Positions 23,255-31,457 of a DNA stretch of 64,000 nucleotides are shown one piece after another (within the stretch, counting starts at the first letter, position 1; each line of letters begins with the position of its first letter). Source of the DNA: Actinacidiphila fildesensis (GTDB lineage Bacteria; Actinomycetota; Actinomycetes; Streptomycetales; Streptomycetaceae); NCBI RefSeq assembly GCF_042652185.1, contig NZ_JBHSIX010000005.1; one strand, 5' to 3'. Position numbers and translations under genes: made by a program. The notes beneath the pieces are model-generated. The model had not been told where the DNA came from and searched no databases. It saw nothing but the letters and a program-made list of their open reading frames with translations.

Positions 23255-23274
23255 CTATGCAACGAGTTGCATAG
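23255..23274. promoter_or_regulatory. Inverted repeat, likely PadR operator
   Basis: CTATGCAAC - GA - GTTGCATAG is a perfect 9+9 bp inverted repeat just upstream of the PadR start codon. It is unusually AT-rich for the region, consistent with overlap of a promoter. Confidence 0.75.
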
Positions 23275-24009
23275 GCAATGAGGCCCGGCCGGGTTGAGAC
23301 ACGGATCACGCGCCGCGGCCGGGCCGTCCGAGCAGGTGGTGGGCGCCGTGCGGCTGCACGGTACCGCCGGCTGCGCGGTCCCGCGCCAGGATGTTCGACG
23401 AGTTCGCACCGCTGGTCGACCCGATGCTCCGCGCGGAGATCCTGTGAAGGCTTCGGCCATCCATGAGCGGCCGGCCACGGAGTACGGCTCAGCGGTCATC
23501 ACCAGCGGGTCGAGCTCTACGTTCGAGAAGCCCGCCCGAAGGTCGCCACGGATCTCGGCATCACGCCGAGGGAACTGGCCGGAACGCGCCGCCGCTTCGA
23601 GCTGATTCCGGGCGCCCGGACCAGGCTGACTGGGGCGACGAGCCGAATCCGGGACGAATCATGTGGTCCGCCGCGTGGCCGGTTCGCTTCGCGCTCGCTG
23701 CGGCAGCCGGGTCCGCGGCTTCGGCAGTGGCCACATGTGCGATGCCAGAAACCAGTAAATGCCTTGTACCACAGGCGAGTTCACGTCGTATCAGTTGGAC
23801 TGGATGTGCCTGGGGCATGCCGGCAGCGGATATGCTCCTTGGCGGCGCGGTGAGTTGATCACAATACTCTCCGTTGTCGCCCTGCTGCCTGCCGTCGCAG
23901 TGATGGTCACACGTATGGGTCAGGTCGGTTGTGTGTGGCCGCCGGCAGCGACTGGTCCGAGGTGTAATCGCTGGGCCATCCCCCCACTTTCGATACCTTG
24001 AGGTTGCAG
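23275..24009 (+). other. Degenerate intergenic region with ORF fragments
   Basis: No intact gene is visible in this 735-bp stretch. Two coding-like fragments exist on the plus strand. One ends MFDEFAPLVDPMLRAEIL at a TGA (23445-23447) that overlaps a GTG (23444) opening the second as GTGA. The second reads VKASAIHERPATEYGSAV and, after an apparent frameshift, continues as VELYVREARPKVATDLGIT and ELAGTRRRFELIPGA to about 23615. They look like remains of a coupled gene pair; I do not recognise the family. The 3' part is lower in GC and probably contains the conservon promoter. Confidence 0.35.
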
Positions 24010-25512
24010 ATGGTTCGTGATCAATCGCCACCTGGGCAACGGCAATCCTCCGCCCTCGCGCTGCTGCTTCCCGCGGTGGTCACCGCAGTGGTCGGGACCG
24101 TCGCCGTGTGCGTCGTTCCGGCTGAGGCACGTGTGTCGGTCGTCTGGTGCGCTGTGACGGCCACGTTGGCCGTCGCCGTCCTGGCGGCTGTCGCGGTGCG
24201 GCGCGGGAAGGTCATCGCCGAGCTGCGCAGGGACCACGCCGCAGCCGGCGAAGGCCTCGGACGCCGGCTGGCCGAGCAGGAGATCCAGACGCTGCGCCTG
24301 GCCGAAGAGCTGCTGCCGGAGGCCGTGGGCCGGCTGCAGAAGGGTGCGACGGTCGACGAGGCGCTGGACCTCGCGGGGCCCGTCAGGACCGAGCACCTCG
24401 CGGTGATGCGCTGGGTGCTGGAAACCGTGGATGCCGAAGAGGGTCTGCGGGAGTCCGCGCAACGCGCGTTCGTCAATATCGCCCGTCGGGTTCAAGCCAT
24501 TGTGCACCAACAGGCGCACGCCACCCGGGAGATGCAGGAACGGCACGGACAGGACCCCGAGGTCCTCGGCGATCTGATGCGTCTGGACCACGGCACCGCG
24601 CTGGTCGGACGCCTCGCCGACGGCATCGCCGTACTCGGCGGAGCGCGCTCCGGCCGGCAGTGGAGCAAGGCAGTCCCGTTGTACAACGTGCTGCGCGGGG
24701 CCATGTCGCGGATCCTGGACTATCAGCGGGTGGACCTGCAGGCGGTGACGCAGATTGCCCTCGTCGGTCCTGCGGTGGAGCCGGTCATCCACGCGTTGGC
24801 CGAGCTTCTCGACAACGCGACCCGGTATTCGCCACCGAACACGCGGGTGATTCTGACCGCATCGGAGGTGCAGTCCGGCATCGCCATCGAGATCGAGGAC
24901 GGCGGTGTGAGCCTGAGCGAGGAGGCCCGGGAGCGCGCCGAGCGAATGCTGCGCGAGGCGCAGTCCGGGATCGACCTGAAGGACCTGGGTGAAACGCCGC
25001 GCCTCGGCCTGGCCGTGGTGGGACGCCTGGCGCAGGAGCACAACCTGCAGGTCTCGCTGCGTCCCTCCGCCTATGGCGGCGTCCGCGCGGTGGTGATCGT
25101 TCCCACCGACCTCACGACGACTGCCCCGGTCACCCGCCCGGAGCTCGGAACCAAAGTCCCCTCAGCAGGAGGCCGGCATGCCGCCGCCGTCCCCGCCCTC
25201 TCGGTACGGAGACCGGCGCTCCCCTCGGCCCGGCCCCCGGTGACCGGCCCGGTGAGGGCGACCGAAGCGGAGCCGGAATACGACCGGGCGCCGAACGGCC
25301 TGCCGCAGCGGCGCAGCCGCCGCACGGGCACCTCCGGGGGAGCGGCGTCCGCACGACACGCCCCGGCCGAGTCCGCACCGCCGCCTGCCGATCAGCCCGC
25401 GCCGCCCGGCCTGTGGCTGGCGGATTTCCAACGGGGTGTGTCCGGCGAGACGTCGGGCACCGGTTCTGATCATCACGTCAGTGACACGACGTCGTCGGAT
25501 AGGGATGAATAG
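24010..25512 (+). CDS. cvnA: Conservon CvnA: sensor-kinase-like membrane protein
   Basis: A 500-aa protein with two N-terminal membrane helices (residues about 15-35 and 45-65), a signalling helix region, and a GHKL ATPase domain near residues 250-355 (HALAELLDNATRYSPPNTRV as N box, IEIEDGGVSL, LGLAVVGRLA). A long Pro/Ala/Arg-rich disordered tail follows. This is the first gene of a Streptomyces conservon (cvnABCDE), an operon resembling eukaryotic G-protein-coupled systems in which CvnA binds CvnB-D at the membrane. No phospho-accepting histidine box is obvious. ATG at 24010 with GAGG six bases upstream. Followed by cvnB after a 2-bp gap. Confidence 0.92.
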   Translation: MVRDQSPPGQRQSSALALLLPAVVTAVVGTVAVCVVPAEARVSVVWCAVTATLAVAVLAAVAVRRGKVIAELRRDHAAAGEGLGRRLAEQEIQTLRLAEELLPEAVGRLQKGATVDEALDLAGPVRTEHLAVMRWVLETVDAEEGLRESAQRAFVNIARRVQAIVHQQAHATREMQERHGQDPEVLGDLMRLDHGTALVGRLADGIAVLGGARSGRQWSKAVPLYNVLRGAMSRILDYQRVDLQAVTQIALVGPAVEPVIHALAELLDNATRYSPPNTRVILTASEVQSGIAIEIEDGGVSLSEEARERAERMLREAQSGIDLKDLGETPRLGLAVVGRLAQEHNLQVSLRPSAYGGVRAVVIVPTDLTTTAPVTRPELGTKVPSAGGRHAAAVPALSVRRPALPSARPPVTGPVRATEAEPEYDRAPNGLPQRRSRRTGTSGGAASARHAPAESAPPPADQPAPPGLWLADFQRGVSGETSGTGSDHHVSDTTSSDRDE

Positions 25513-25514
25513 CC

Positions 25515-25922
25515 GTGATTCAGCAGCGGGCCAACTTCGACTGGTTGCTCAAGGACCTCGCGGAAGGCGTTCCGCAGACCCGCCACGTGGTGGTTCTGTC
25601 GTCCGACGGCTTGTGCATGGCGCAGCACGGCACCGAAAGGGACACCGCTGAGCGCCTCGCCGCGGCGTGCGCGGGTCTGCAGAGCCTTGCGGCCGCGGTC
25701 GCCGCGGAAGTCCCGCACAGTGACGGCCGGATGCGGATGGTCGTCATCGAGATCACCGGTGGCTTCTTCTACCTCATGGCCGCCGGCGAGCGGGCGTATC
25801 TGGCCGTGCTCGCCGACGAGGGAGTCGACGCGGGCTTGATGGGGCTTCGGATGCGTGACCTGGTGGCCCGCATCGGTGAGCACTTGAGCAGCCCGCCACG
25901 CAACGACGAGCAGCGCGCATGA
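25515..25922 (+). CDS. cvnB: Conservon CvnB: Roadblock/LC7 protein
   Basis: A 135-aa Roadblock/LC7-type protein (MglB-like fold), with the typical opening FDWLLKDLAEGVPQTRHVVVLSSDGL and a central VVIEITGGFFYLMAAG. In conservons CvnB interacts with the small GTPase-like CvnD, possibly as a GTPase-activating partner by analogy with MglB/MglA. Starts with GTG and overlaps cvnC by four bases (ATGA). Confidence 0.93.
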   Translation: MIQQRANFDWLLKDLAEGVPQTRHVVVLSSDGLCMAQHGTERDTAERLAAACAGLQSLAAAVAAEVPHSDGRMRMVVIEITGGFFYLMAAGERAYLAVLADEGVDAGLMGLRMRDLVARIGEHLSSPPRNDEQRA

Positions 25923-26278
25923 GCGAATCAGACCAAGATTGGGATGAAGCAAGCCCCGAGCGGCTCTACGTCATCACCGGAGGGCGTAGTGGTCCGTCCG
26001 AGCACGTCGTCCTCGACCTGGTCACCCTGATCGTGTCGCGGTCACCGCCGCAGCCGACGATGCAGCCCGAACATGTCGCCATCGTGCGCATGTGCAGTTC
26101 CCCGCTCTCGGTCGCGGAGATCTCCGCCTATCTGGAGCTGCCCTTCAGCGTGGTCACCGTACTGCTCGCCGACCTGCTGGCCGATGAACGGGTGGAGGCA
26201 CGAAAGCCTGTTCCACCCGCCCTTCTTCCCGATGTTGAACTCTTGGAGGCGGTAATGCGTGGACTTCAGAAGCTCTGA
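25919..26278 (+). CDS. cvnC: Conservon CvnC: DUF742 protein
   Basis: A 119-aa DUF742 protein. Recognisable parts are LYVITGGRSGP at the N-terminus, then PEHVAIVRMCSSPLSVAEIS and a helix-turn-helix-like LPFSVVTVLLADLLADERV. It is the third conservon component, of unknown biochemical role, overlapping cvnB by 4 bp and cvnD by 20 bp, so translation of the three is coupled. Confidence 0.93.
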   Translation: MSESDQDWDEASPERLYVITGGRSGPSEHVVLDLVTLIVSRSPPQPTMQPEHVAIVRMCSSPLSVAEISAYLELPFSVVTVLLADLLADERVEARKPVPPALLPDVELLEAVMRGLQKL

Positions 26279-26879
26279 CACGCTCCCAGGGCCGCGGAGC
26301 GAGGACATACTGCCGTCGACTGCCGCCGCTGCGGTGAAGGTCGTGATCGTCGGTGGCTTCGGGGTCGGCAAGACAACCCTGGTCGGATCGGTGAGTGAGA
26401 TCCGACCGCTGTCGACCGAGGAGACGATGACGCAGGCGGGCGTCGGTGTGGACGATGTCCACGGTGTCGAACAGAAGGCCGCCACCACCGTGGCGATGGA
26501 CTTCGGCCGGATCACCCTCAACGAGCAACTCGTGCTGTACCTCTTCGGAACGCCCGGCCAGCAACGCTTCTGGTTCCTGTGGAACGGCCTGTTCGACGGG
26601 GCGCTCGGAGCCGTCGTCATGGTCGACACCCGACGTCTCGAAGTCAGTTTCGATGTGATCGGGCGGCTCGAAGAGCGCGGCGTTCCCTTCGTGGTCGCCA
26701 TAAACACCTTCCCGGAGGCGCCTTCCTACCCCACGGAGGAACTGCGGTCCGCCCTGGACCTGCCCGGCAACGTTCCGATCGTCAACTGCGACGCCCGCGC
26801 GCGCACGTCGAGCCGGGACGTCCTGATGACGCTCATGCGCTACCTGCACTCCCTCACCGCGACCCCGGAGCACACGTGA
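26259..26879 (+). CDS. cvnD: Conservon CvnD: small GTP-binding protein
   Basis: A 206-aa Ras-like ATP/GTP-binding protein with P-loop GGFGVGKTT near residue 34, a switch segment around TMTQAGVGVDD, the DxxG-like LFGTPGQQRFW and the NTFP segment in place of NKxD. GTG start at 26259 inside the end of cvnC; the stop overlaps the cvnE start (GTGA). Known family role: GTP-binding member of the conservon complex that regulates differentiation and secondary metabolism in S. coelicolor and S. griseus homologues. Confidence 0.93.
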   Translation: MDFRSSDTLPGPRSEDILPSTAAAAVKVVIVGGFGVGKTTLVGSVSEIRPLSTEETMTQAGVGVDDVHGVEQKAATTVAMDFGRITLNEQLVLYLFGTPGQQRFWFLWNGLFDGALGAVVMVDTRRLEVSFDVIGRLEERGVPFVVAINTFPEAPSYPTEELRSALDLPGNVPIVNCDARARTSSRDVLMTLMRYLHSLTATPEHT

Positions 26880-28348
26880 CCTCCCCTCACGCCGACGACA
26901 CACGCGCCAACAGCTTCGCCACCCCACCCCCCGAGTGCCCGGCCCACTCCACGGGAGCGGTTGCCGGCCGGCGACGGCTCTACGGGCCGGAAGCCGACGC
27001 GGACCCGATGGCCCTGTACGAACAGCTGCGCAGCGAACACGGCTCCGTCGCGCCCGTTCTGCTGCACGGCGACGTCCCCGCCTGGCTGGTCCTGGGCCAT
27101 CGCGAGAACGAGGAGGTCGCTCGTACTCCCTCGCGGTTCTCCCGTGACTCCCGCCGGTGGCTGGAGCTGCAGAAGGGCAACGTCGCGCTGGACTCACCGC
27201 TGCTCCCGATCGTCGCCTGGCAGCCCATGTGCTCCTTCGTCGACGGCGAGGAGCACCAACGGCTGCGAGCCGCGGTCACCCAGAGCATGGAGCGCTTCGA
27301 CGGCCGCGGAATCCGCCGCTATGTCAACCGCTTCGCCAACCAACTGGTCGACACCTTCTGCTCCGACGGCCATGCCGACCTGGTGACGCGGTTCGCCGGG
27401 CACCTGCCGATGCTGGTCATGACGCAGCTGCTCGGTATGTCCGACGACTACGGCCCGCGTCTGGTCGAGGCCGCTCAGGACATGATGAAGGGCTCGGAGA
27501 CGGCCATCGCGAGCAACGACTACGTGGTGCGGACGCTCCAGGCACTCGTAGCCCGCAAACGCGCCACACCAGGCAAGGACTTCGCCTCCTGGCTCATCGG
27601 CAATCCCGCGTCGCTCACCGACGACGAGGCCGTGGAACACCTGCGCCTCGTCCTCATCGCCGGCTACTCGACCACGGCCAACCTGATCGTGAACACCCTG
27701 CGCATGGTGCTCACCGACCGCCGGTTCCGAGCGTCGCTGGCCGGCCTCCAGATGACCATTCCCGACGCCCTGGAACAGTCGCTGTGGGACTCACCGCCCT
27801 TCACGGCCGTCTACGGTCGCTGGGCCACCGGTGACACGGAACTCGGCGGACAGCGCATCAAGAGTGGGGACATGCTGGTGCTCTGCCTCGCCGCCGGCAA
27901 CGTCGACCCCGCGGTTCGCCCCGATCCGACCGTGCCGATGTACGGCAACCGTTCCCACCTCGCATTCAGTCGCGGGCCGCACGAGTGCCCGGGCCAGGAC
28001 CTCGGCCGCGCCATCGCGGACACGGGAATCGACGCACTGCTCACCCGGTTGCCCGACCTGGCATTGGCCGTCGACGAGGAGGAGTTGACGTGGACTCCTA
28101 CCCTCCTGTCCCGAAACCTCGACGCGCTTCCGGTGACCTTCACCCCGCGCAGGCCCACTCAATCGGCGACGCCGGCGACGCCGTGGCCGACCACACCGCC
28201 CGCTCAGCGGACGCCGGCGACGGCCCAGGCTCCGACGAGGGCGGAGATGCTGCCCACCGCCCCGCCGATCCCCCTGCCGCCACAGCACGCGCCACAGCAG
28301 GGAACGCCCTGGTGGAGGGCGCTGACCCGCTGGCTTCGGAGTCGGTGA
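26876..28348 (+). CDS. cvnE: Conservon cytochrome P450 of the CYP157 type, no ExxR
   Basis: A 490-aa P450 with I-helix LIAGYSTTANLI and heme loop FSRGPHECPGQDL (Cys371). The K-helix ExxR that is otherwise nearly invariant is replaced by EQSLW, exactly the change described for S. coelicolor CYP157C1, so this belongs to the CYP157 group. A long Pro/Thr-rich C-terminal extension (about 85 residues) ending in WWRALTRWLRSR is unusual for a P450. It is the fifth conservon gene, its GTG start overlapping the cvnD stop. The terpene synthase gene that converges on it is a possible source of substrate, which is speculation. Confidence 0.9.
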   Translation: MTSPHADDTRANSFATPPPECPAHSTGAVAGRRRLYGPEADADPMALYEQLRSEHGSVAPVLLHGDVPAWLVLGHRENEEVARTPSRFSRDSRRWLELQKGNVALDSPLLPIVAWQPMCSFVDGEEHQRLRAAVTQSMERFDGRGIRRYVNRFANQLVDTFCSDGHADLVTRFAGHLPMLVMTQLLGMSDDYGPRLVEAAQDMMKGSETAIASNDYVVRTLQALVARKRATPGKDFASWLIGNPASLTDDEAVEHLRLVLIAGYSTTANLIVNTLRMVLTDRRFRASLAGLQMTIPDALEQSLWDSPPFTAVYGRWATGDTELGGQRIKSGDMLVLCLAAGNVDPAVRPDPTVPMYGNRSHLAFSRGPHECPGQDLGRAIADTGIDALLTRLPDLALAVDEEELTWTPTLLSRNLDALPVTFTPRRPTQSATPATPWPTTPPAQRTPATAQAPTRAEMLPTAPPIPLPPQHAPQQGTPWWRALTRWLRSR

Positions 28349-28393
28349 CCTTCTCCGGGCGGTCTGCGCCGGACCGCATCTGAATCACTGCGG

Positions 28394-29440
28394 TCACATC
28401 AAGTGCCTTTCGATGTAGGTAGGAACGGCGCCTGCTTCGGTGGTCTCCACGTCTCTGTAGCGGGGGGACCACCGGTGCCAGCTCAAACTGCCGGCGATCC
28501 ATTCGCCGAGGTCGGTCAGCGATTCATCCACCCGTGTCCAGGCGTCCTCGTCGAGGCCGTAAACGCCGCGAATGGCGCGAAGGTCAGCGGCGGCCTCGAG
28601 GAAATCCCGGGTGAGCGCCTCGACCAGGTCCGACGCGTGGGTGAGGGCCTCCTCCCAGGTACTACCGGTGTCGTGTCGGAGAACGGCCGCGAGGTGGTCC
28701 TGGTCGCCGCGGGCGTTCTCCTTGCGTATGGAGAACATGTCGTTGGTCCAGGAGATGACGTCATTGGCAGCCAATCGGACGGCTCGATAGGCGTCACTGC
28801 GCGCCACGGAGGCCGGAACCTCCCGGGCATTCGCTGTTTCGATGAGGTCGAAGCTCATCTCACACCCGGAGTTCAACCGGCGGCGCCGAATGAATGCCGT
28901 CATGTCGGAGGGGGATTCCTGTGACTTCTCCGGATCTGAGTGCGGCAGCAGGGTGAACGCCAGGAAGTCCACGTAGTGAGTGGCGAACCGCTCTCGCCAC
29001 GCCCAGGAATGCTGGGACGCCGTCCGCTGCCAGAGGTCAGACAGCGCCGCCGTCAGCGGACCGGACGCGCGAGGGGCGCGAAGATCCAGCGGCAGCTGGG
29101 CGACCAGATCGCGGACGACCTCCTCGCGTTCCTGGTAGGTGCCTTCGAGGTACCCCTCATCGAGCCGGTCATCGACGATCCAGTTGAACGCCTGCCACTC
29201 CGCCACCAAGTGCAACTGGGTGGCTCGCGGATACACCCGAGCCGCGAACTCACCGAAGCCGGCCGAGTGGAAGCGCTCGGCAGCCGGCCGACTGCGTATG
29301 AGATCGGTGCGTTTGACCCAGTCCAGGAGATGATCATCGATACCGTCCGCCTGTGGATGCGTGCGAGCCGGAACCGGGCACCAGATCGGGGGGCACTCAA
29401 GGGTGAAGGGCGGCAGTTCAGGAGCGGTTCTCGTGGCCAT
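28394..29440 (-). CDS. Class I terpene synthase (sesquiterpene-cyclase type)
   Basis: A 348-aa single-domain bacterial terpene cyclase. The first metal-binding motif is DDRLD (in NWIVDDRLDEG), the second NSE triad is NDMFSIRKE, and a C-terminal WHRWSPRY supplies the usual Arg-Tyr pair. Size and motifs fit cyclisation of farnesyl diphosphate, but geranyl or methylgeranyl diphosphate cannot be excluded. ATG at 29440 has GAGGAG nine bases upstream; the longer open frame adds non-conserved sequence. It is convergent with the conservon P450 with a 45-bp gap, so not in the same operon. No prenyl diphosphate synthase is nearby. Confidence 0.9.
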   Translation of the reverse strand: MATRTAPELPPFTLECPPIWCPVPARTHPQADGIDDHLLDWVKRTDLIRSRPAAERFHSAGFGEFAARVYPRATQLHLVAEWQAFNWIVDDRLDEGYLEGTYQEREEVVRDLVAQLPLDLRAPRASGPLTAALSDLWQRTASQHSWAWRERFATHYVDFLAFTLLPHSDPEKSQESPSDMTAFIRRRRLNSGCEMSFDLIETANAREVPASVARSDAYRAVRLAANDVISWTNDMFSIRKENARGDQDHLAAVLRHDTGSTWEEALTHASDLVEALTRDFLEAAADLRAIRGVYGLDEDAWTRVDESLTDLGEWIAGSLSWHRWSPRYRDVETTEAGAVPTYIERHLM

Positions 29441-30123
29441 GGGGGGTCTCCTCGGCTGGGGCTGCGCCCGGTCCGGTGCGGGCGCACGGTCGTTTCGTCC
29501 GATCGGTTGCGGCTGTCTGGATCGTGACTCCTCTGTGACCTCCGTCGATCGATGGGCGACGCGAAGCACCGTCCGAAGGAAGCAGCCGGGGCTGTCCGTC
29601 CTGGGCGCAGGCGACATTTAGTTCGCCTTTGGAATATGCCATCGAAGAACCGGAGCCAACCATGCCGTCGAGACTCGGGAGCACCGCCGTCGCGGGAGCC
29701 GCCGCCCCGTCCCAGCCGTGATCAAGGAGGTTCTACCAGAGGCGAGTTGATCACCGGAACCCCGTCCGGCGCGCGCATCCCCGCGGTCGCCGGCGGATGC
29801 CCGATATGCGCTGCCGGCAGGAGACCGACGCCCGGGTGGAGATCCGCCGCATCATCGACGAGCAGCCCTGATCCGGCTTCCCGCCGTGATCATGATCCAC
29901 GCACGGGTGCCGCAATGAGCCGGGCCGTCAACCGGCTGCGGTGGCGGGATCCGTCCGGTGGCTCCAGGATCGAAGGGGTCGTGGTGTGCGCGGAAGCGCT
30001 CGGGAAGGTCGGTGTTCCCACCACCCGAGCGGGCGGTGCGACCCTGGAGCCGGTGCGCCCGGGCCGCCGCGAGCAGTACGACGGTGGAGCATCTCGACCG
30101 GGCGAGGCAGAAACGAGGATCCG
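29441..30123. other. Intergenic region between terpene synthase and methyltransferase
   Basis: A 683-bp gap between divergent genes. It should hold the terpene synthase promoter on the minus strand. I see only a short coding-like tail on the plus strand ending RVEIRRIIDEQP at about 29871, without a plausible start or recognisable family. No clear hairpin or repeat. Confidence 0.4.
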
Positions 30124-30984
30124 ATGTCCGACTCCCGGCCGTCCGCCCCTGCGGGCGGCAACAACCGGCCGGCCGGCTCCCCTGCCACCGGCCACTACGG
30201 CAGGGACCTCTTCCCGCCGGAGCGGCAGGGCGAGGCCGCGCGGATCGACTACGGCGCGCTGGCCTACGACGACGTGACGTTCCGGCGCCTCTCGGCGCTC
30301 GGGGCCGGGCCCGGATGGGCCTGTCTGGACGCGGGCGCCGGAACGGGGACCATCACGCGCTGGCTGGCCGGGACGGCGGGCGTCGACAGCGTTGTCGCCG
30401 TCGATCGCGACACCCGTTTCCTGGCGGTGCAGCCGGGAGGCCGCGTGCACACGGTCATCGCCGACCTCGCCGACCCGGAGCTGGCCGATCCGAACCTGGG
30501 ACCGGGCCGGTTCGACCTCGTGCACTGCCGGTTCGTCCTCATGCACCTGCCCCGGCACGATGCCGTGCTGGCGCGGCTCGCGAACTGGGTGGCCCCCGGG
30601 GGATGGCTCGTCGTCAGCGACGCCGTCGATCTGACCACGGCCCGTTCCGCGCACCCGGCCTACCGGCGCACGATGGCAGCCATGTGGCACGCGCTGGGCG
30701 ACACGATCGGCACCGACATCAGCTGGGTCACCGGCTATCCGGGGCTGCTGCGGTCCCACGGTCTGTCCGACGTCGGAGCGGAGATCTACGTGCCGCCGCT
30801 GACCCCCGACGCGCCGGTGACCGCCTTCTGGCGGGCCACCTGGGAACGGATGCGTCCCAGCCTGGAATCCAGCGGGCTGGTGGACGCGCGGACGGTGGAC
30901 GAGGCGCTGGCCTATCTGGCATCCCCAGAACTCGCCGAGCTCTCCCCCGGCATGATCACCGCCTGGGGCCACCGCCCGGCCTGA
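30124..30984 (+). CDS. SAM-dependent class I methyltransferase
   Basis: A 286-aa methyltransferase with the SAM-binding motif I CLDAGAGTGTITRWLA near residue 65, an acidic motif II region VVAVDRD, and FDLVHCRFVLMHLP with VAPGGWLVVSD as motifs IV-V. It resembles UbiE/Coq5-type small-molecule methyltransferases. GAGG lies five bases before the ATG at 30124; longer in-frame starts upstream are not conserved. Stands alone; its position beside the terpene synthase suggests but does not show a link. Confidence 0.85.
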   Translation: MSDSRPSAPAGGNNRPAGSPATGHYGRDLFPPERQGEAARIDYGALAYDDVTFRRLSALGAGPGWACLDAGAGTGTITRWLAGTAGVDSVVAVDRDTRFLAVQPGGRVHTVIADLADPELADPNLGPGRFDLVHCRFVLMHLPRHDAVLARLANWVAPGGWLVVSDAVDLTTARSAHPAYRRTMAAMWHALGDTIGTDISWVTGYPGLLRSHGLSDVGAEIYVPPLTPDAPVTAFWRATWERMRPSLESSGLVDARTVDEALAYLASPELAELSPGMITAWGHRPA

Positions 30985-31042
30985 CGTCGGGTCTGCCCCA
31001 TCTCGCTCGCACGCGCGCTCCCGAGGCTCCGTCGGGAGTTAA

Positions 31043-31056
31043 TTCCAGGCCTGGAA
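31043..31056. promoter_or_regulatory. 14-bp palindrome upstream of leader peptide promoter
   Basis: TTCCAGGCCTGGAA is a perfect palindrome ending six bases before the -35 box at 31063. It may be a binding site for a dimeric regulator of the following monooxygenase unit. Confidence 0.5.
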
Positions 31057-31062
31057 CAAACC

Positions 31063-31092
31063 TTGTCGCCCCTGACCGGGCCTGGTTAGTGT
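31063..31092 (+). promoter_or_regulatory. Promoter of cysteine-rich leader ORF and monooxygenase
   Basis: TTGTCG (31063-31068) and TAGTGT (31087-31092) with an 18-base spacer. The first downstream ATG (31099) lies where transcription should begin, so the first ORF would be leaderless. Confidence 0.55.
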
Positions 31093-31098
31093 CGGCAC

Positions 31099-31191
31099 AT
31101 GAGATCGATTCGGCACCCTGGAGAGCAGGCGCGATGCGCCTGCCTCGGTGCGATGCGATGTAGTCGCCGCTGTCGGCTCATTTCCCGCTGA
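31099..31191 (+). CDS. Cysteine-rich leader peptide
   Basis: A 30-codon ORF with four cysteines within 13 residues (RCACLGAMRCSRRC), directly after a promoter and 266 bp ahead of a flavin monooxygenase gene. Similar polycysteine leaderless short ORFs in mycobacteria act as cysteine-responsive attenuators, and sulfur genes in actinobacteria often carry short Cys-containing leaders. The downstream enzyme belongs to a family that includes sulfur-acquiring monooxygenases (DszA, SnaA, NtaA relatives), which fits. An alternative inner ORF at 31134-31163 encodes nine residues with one cysteine. Function is inferred from composition and position only. Confidence 0.5.
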   Translation: MRSIRHPGEQARCACLGAMRCSRRCRLISR

Positions 31192-31457
31192 ACTGGCTCC
31201 GCCAGTCGCATTTCCGGCAGATATCCCTGTGCCGCGATATTCCGTCATGCCGCCAGCAGGCTGGTGCGGCGCTCGCGCCCTGATCCTGAGACCCCCGCTT
31301 CCGTCGGCTGCCCGCCGGCTCGATGCGCCGGTCTCCGATCCAGGGCACAGAGGCCACACCGGGCGACCACCTCTGTGAGGACGGCGCAGCGCAGCGCCGC
31401 GTTCACTTCCCTCCCCGCCGCCCCGCACCCGGACCTTCTCCTTGGAGCCGACGCATC
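31192..31457 (+). other. Long untranslated leader before the monooxygenase gene
   Basis: 266 bp without a gene. If the Cys-rich ORF attenuates, the alternative structures should be here; short GC-rich inverted segments are present but I cannot single out a terminator. Confidence 0.35.

Noticed and set aside
23759..24001. 80-codon plus-strand frame before the conservon
   Set aside because: No ribosome site or motif; composition fits promoter DNA of cvnA.
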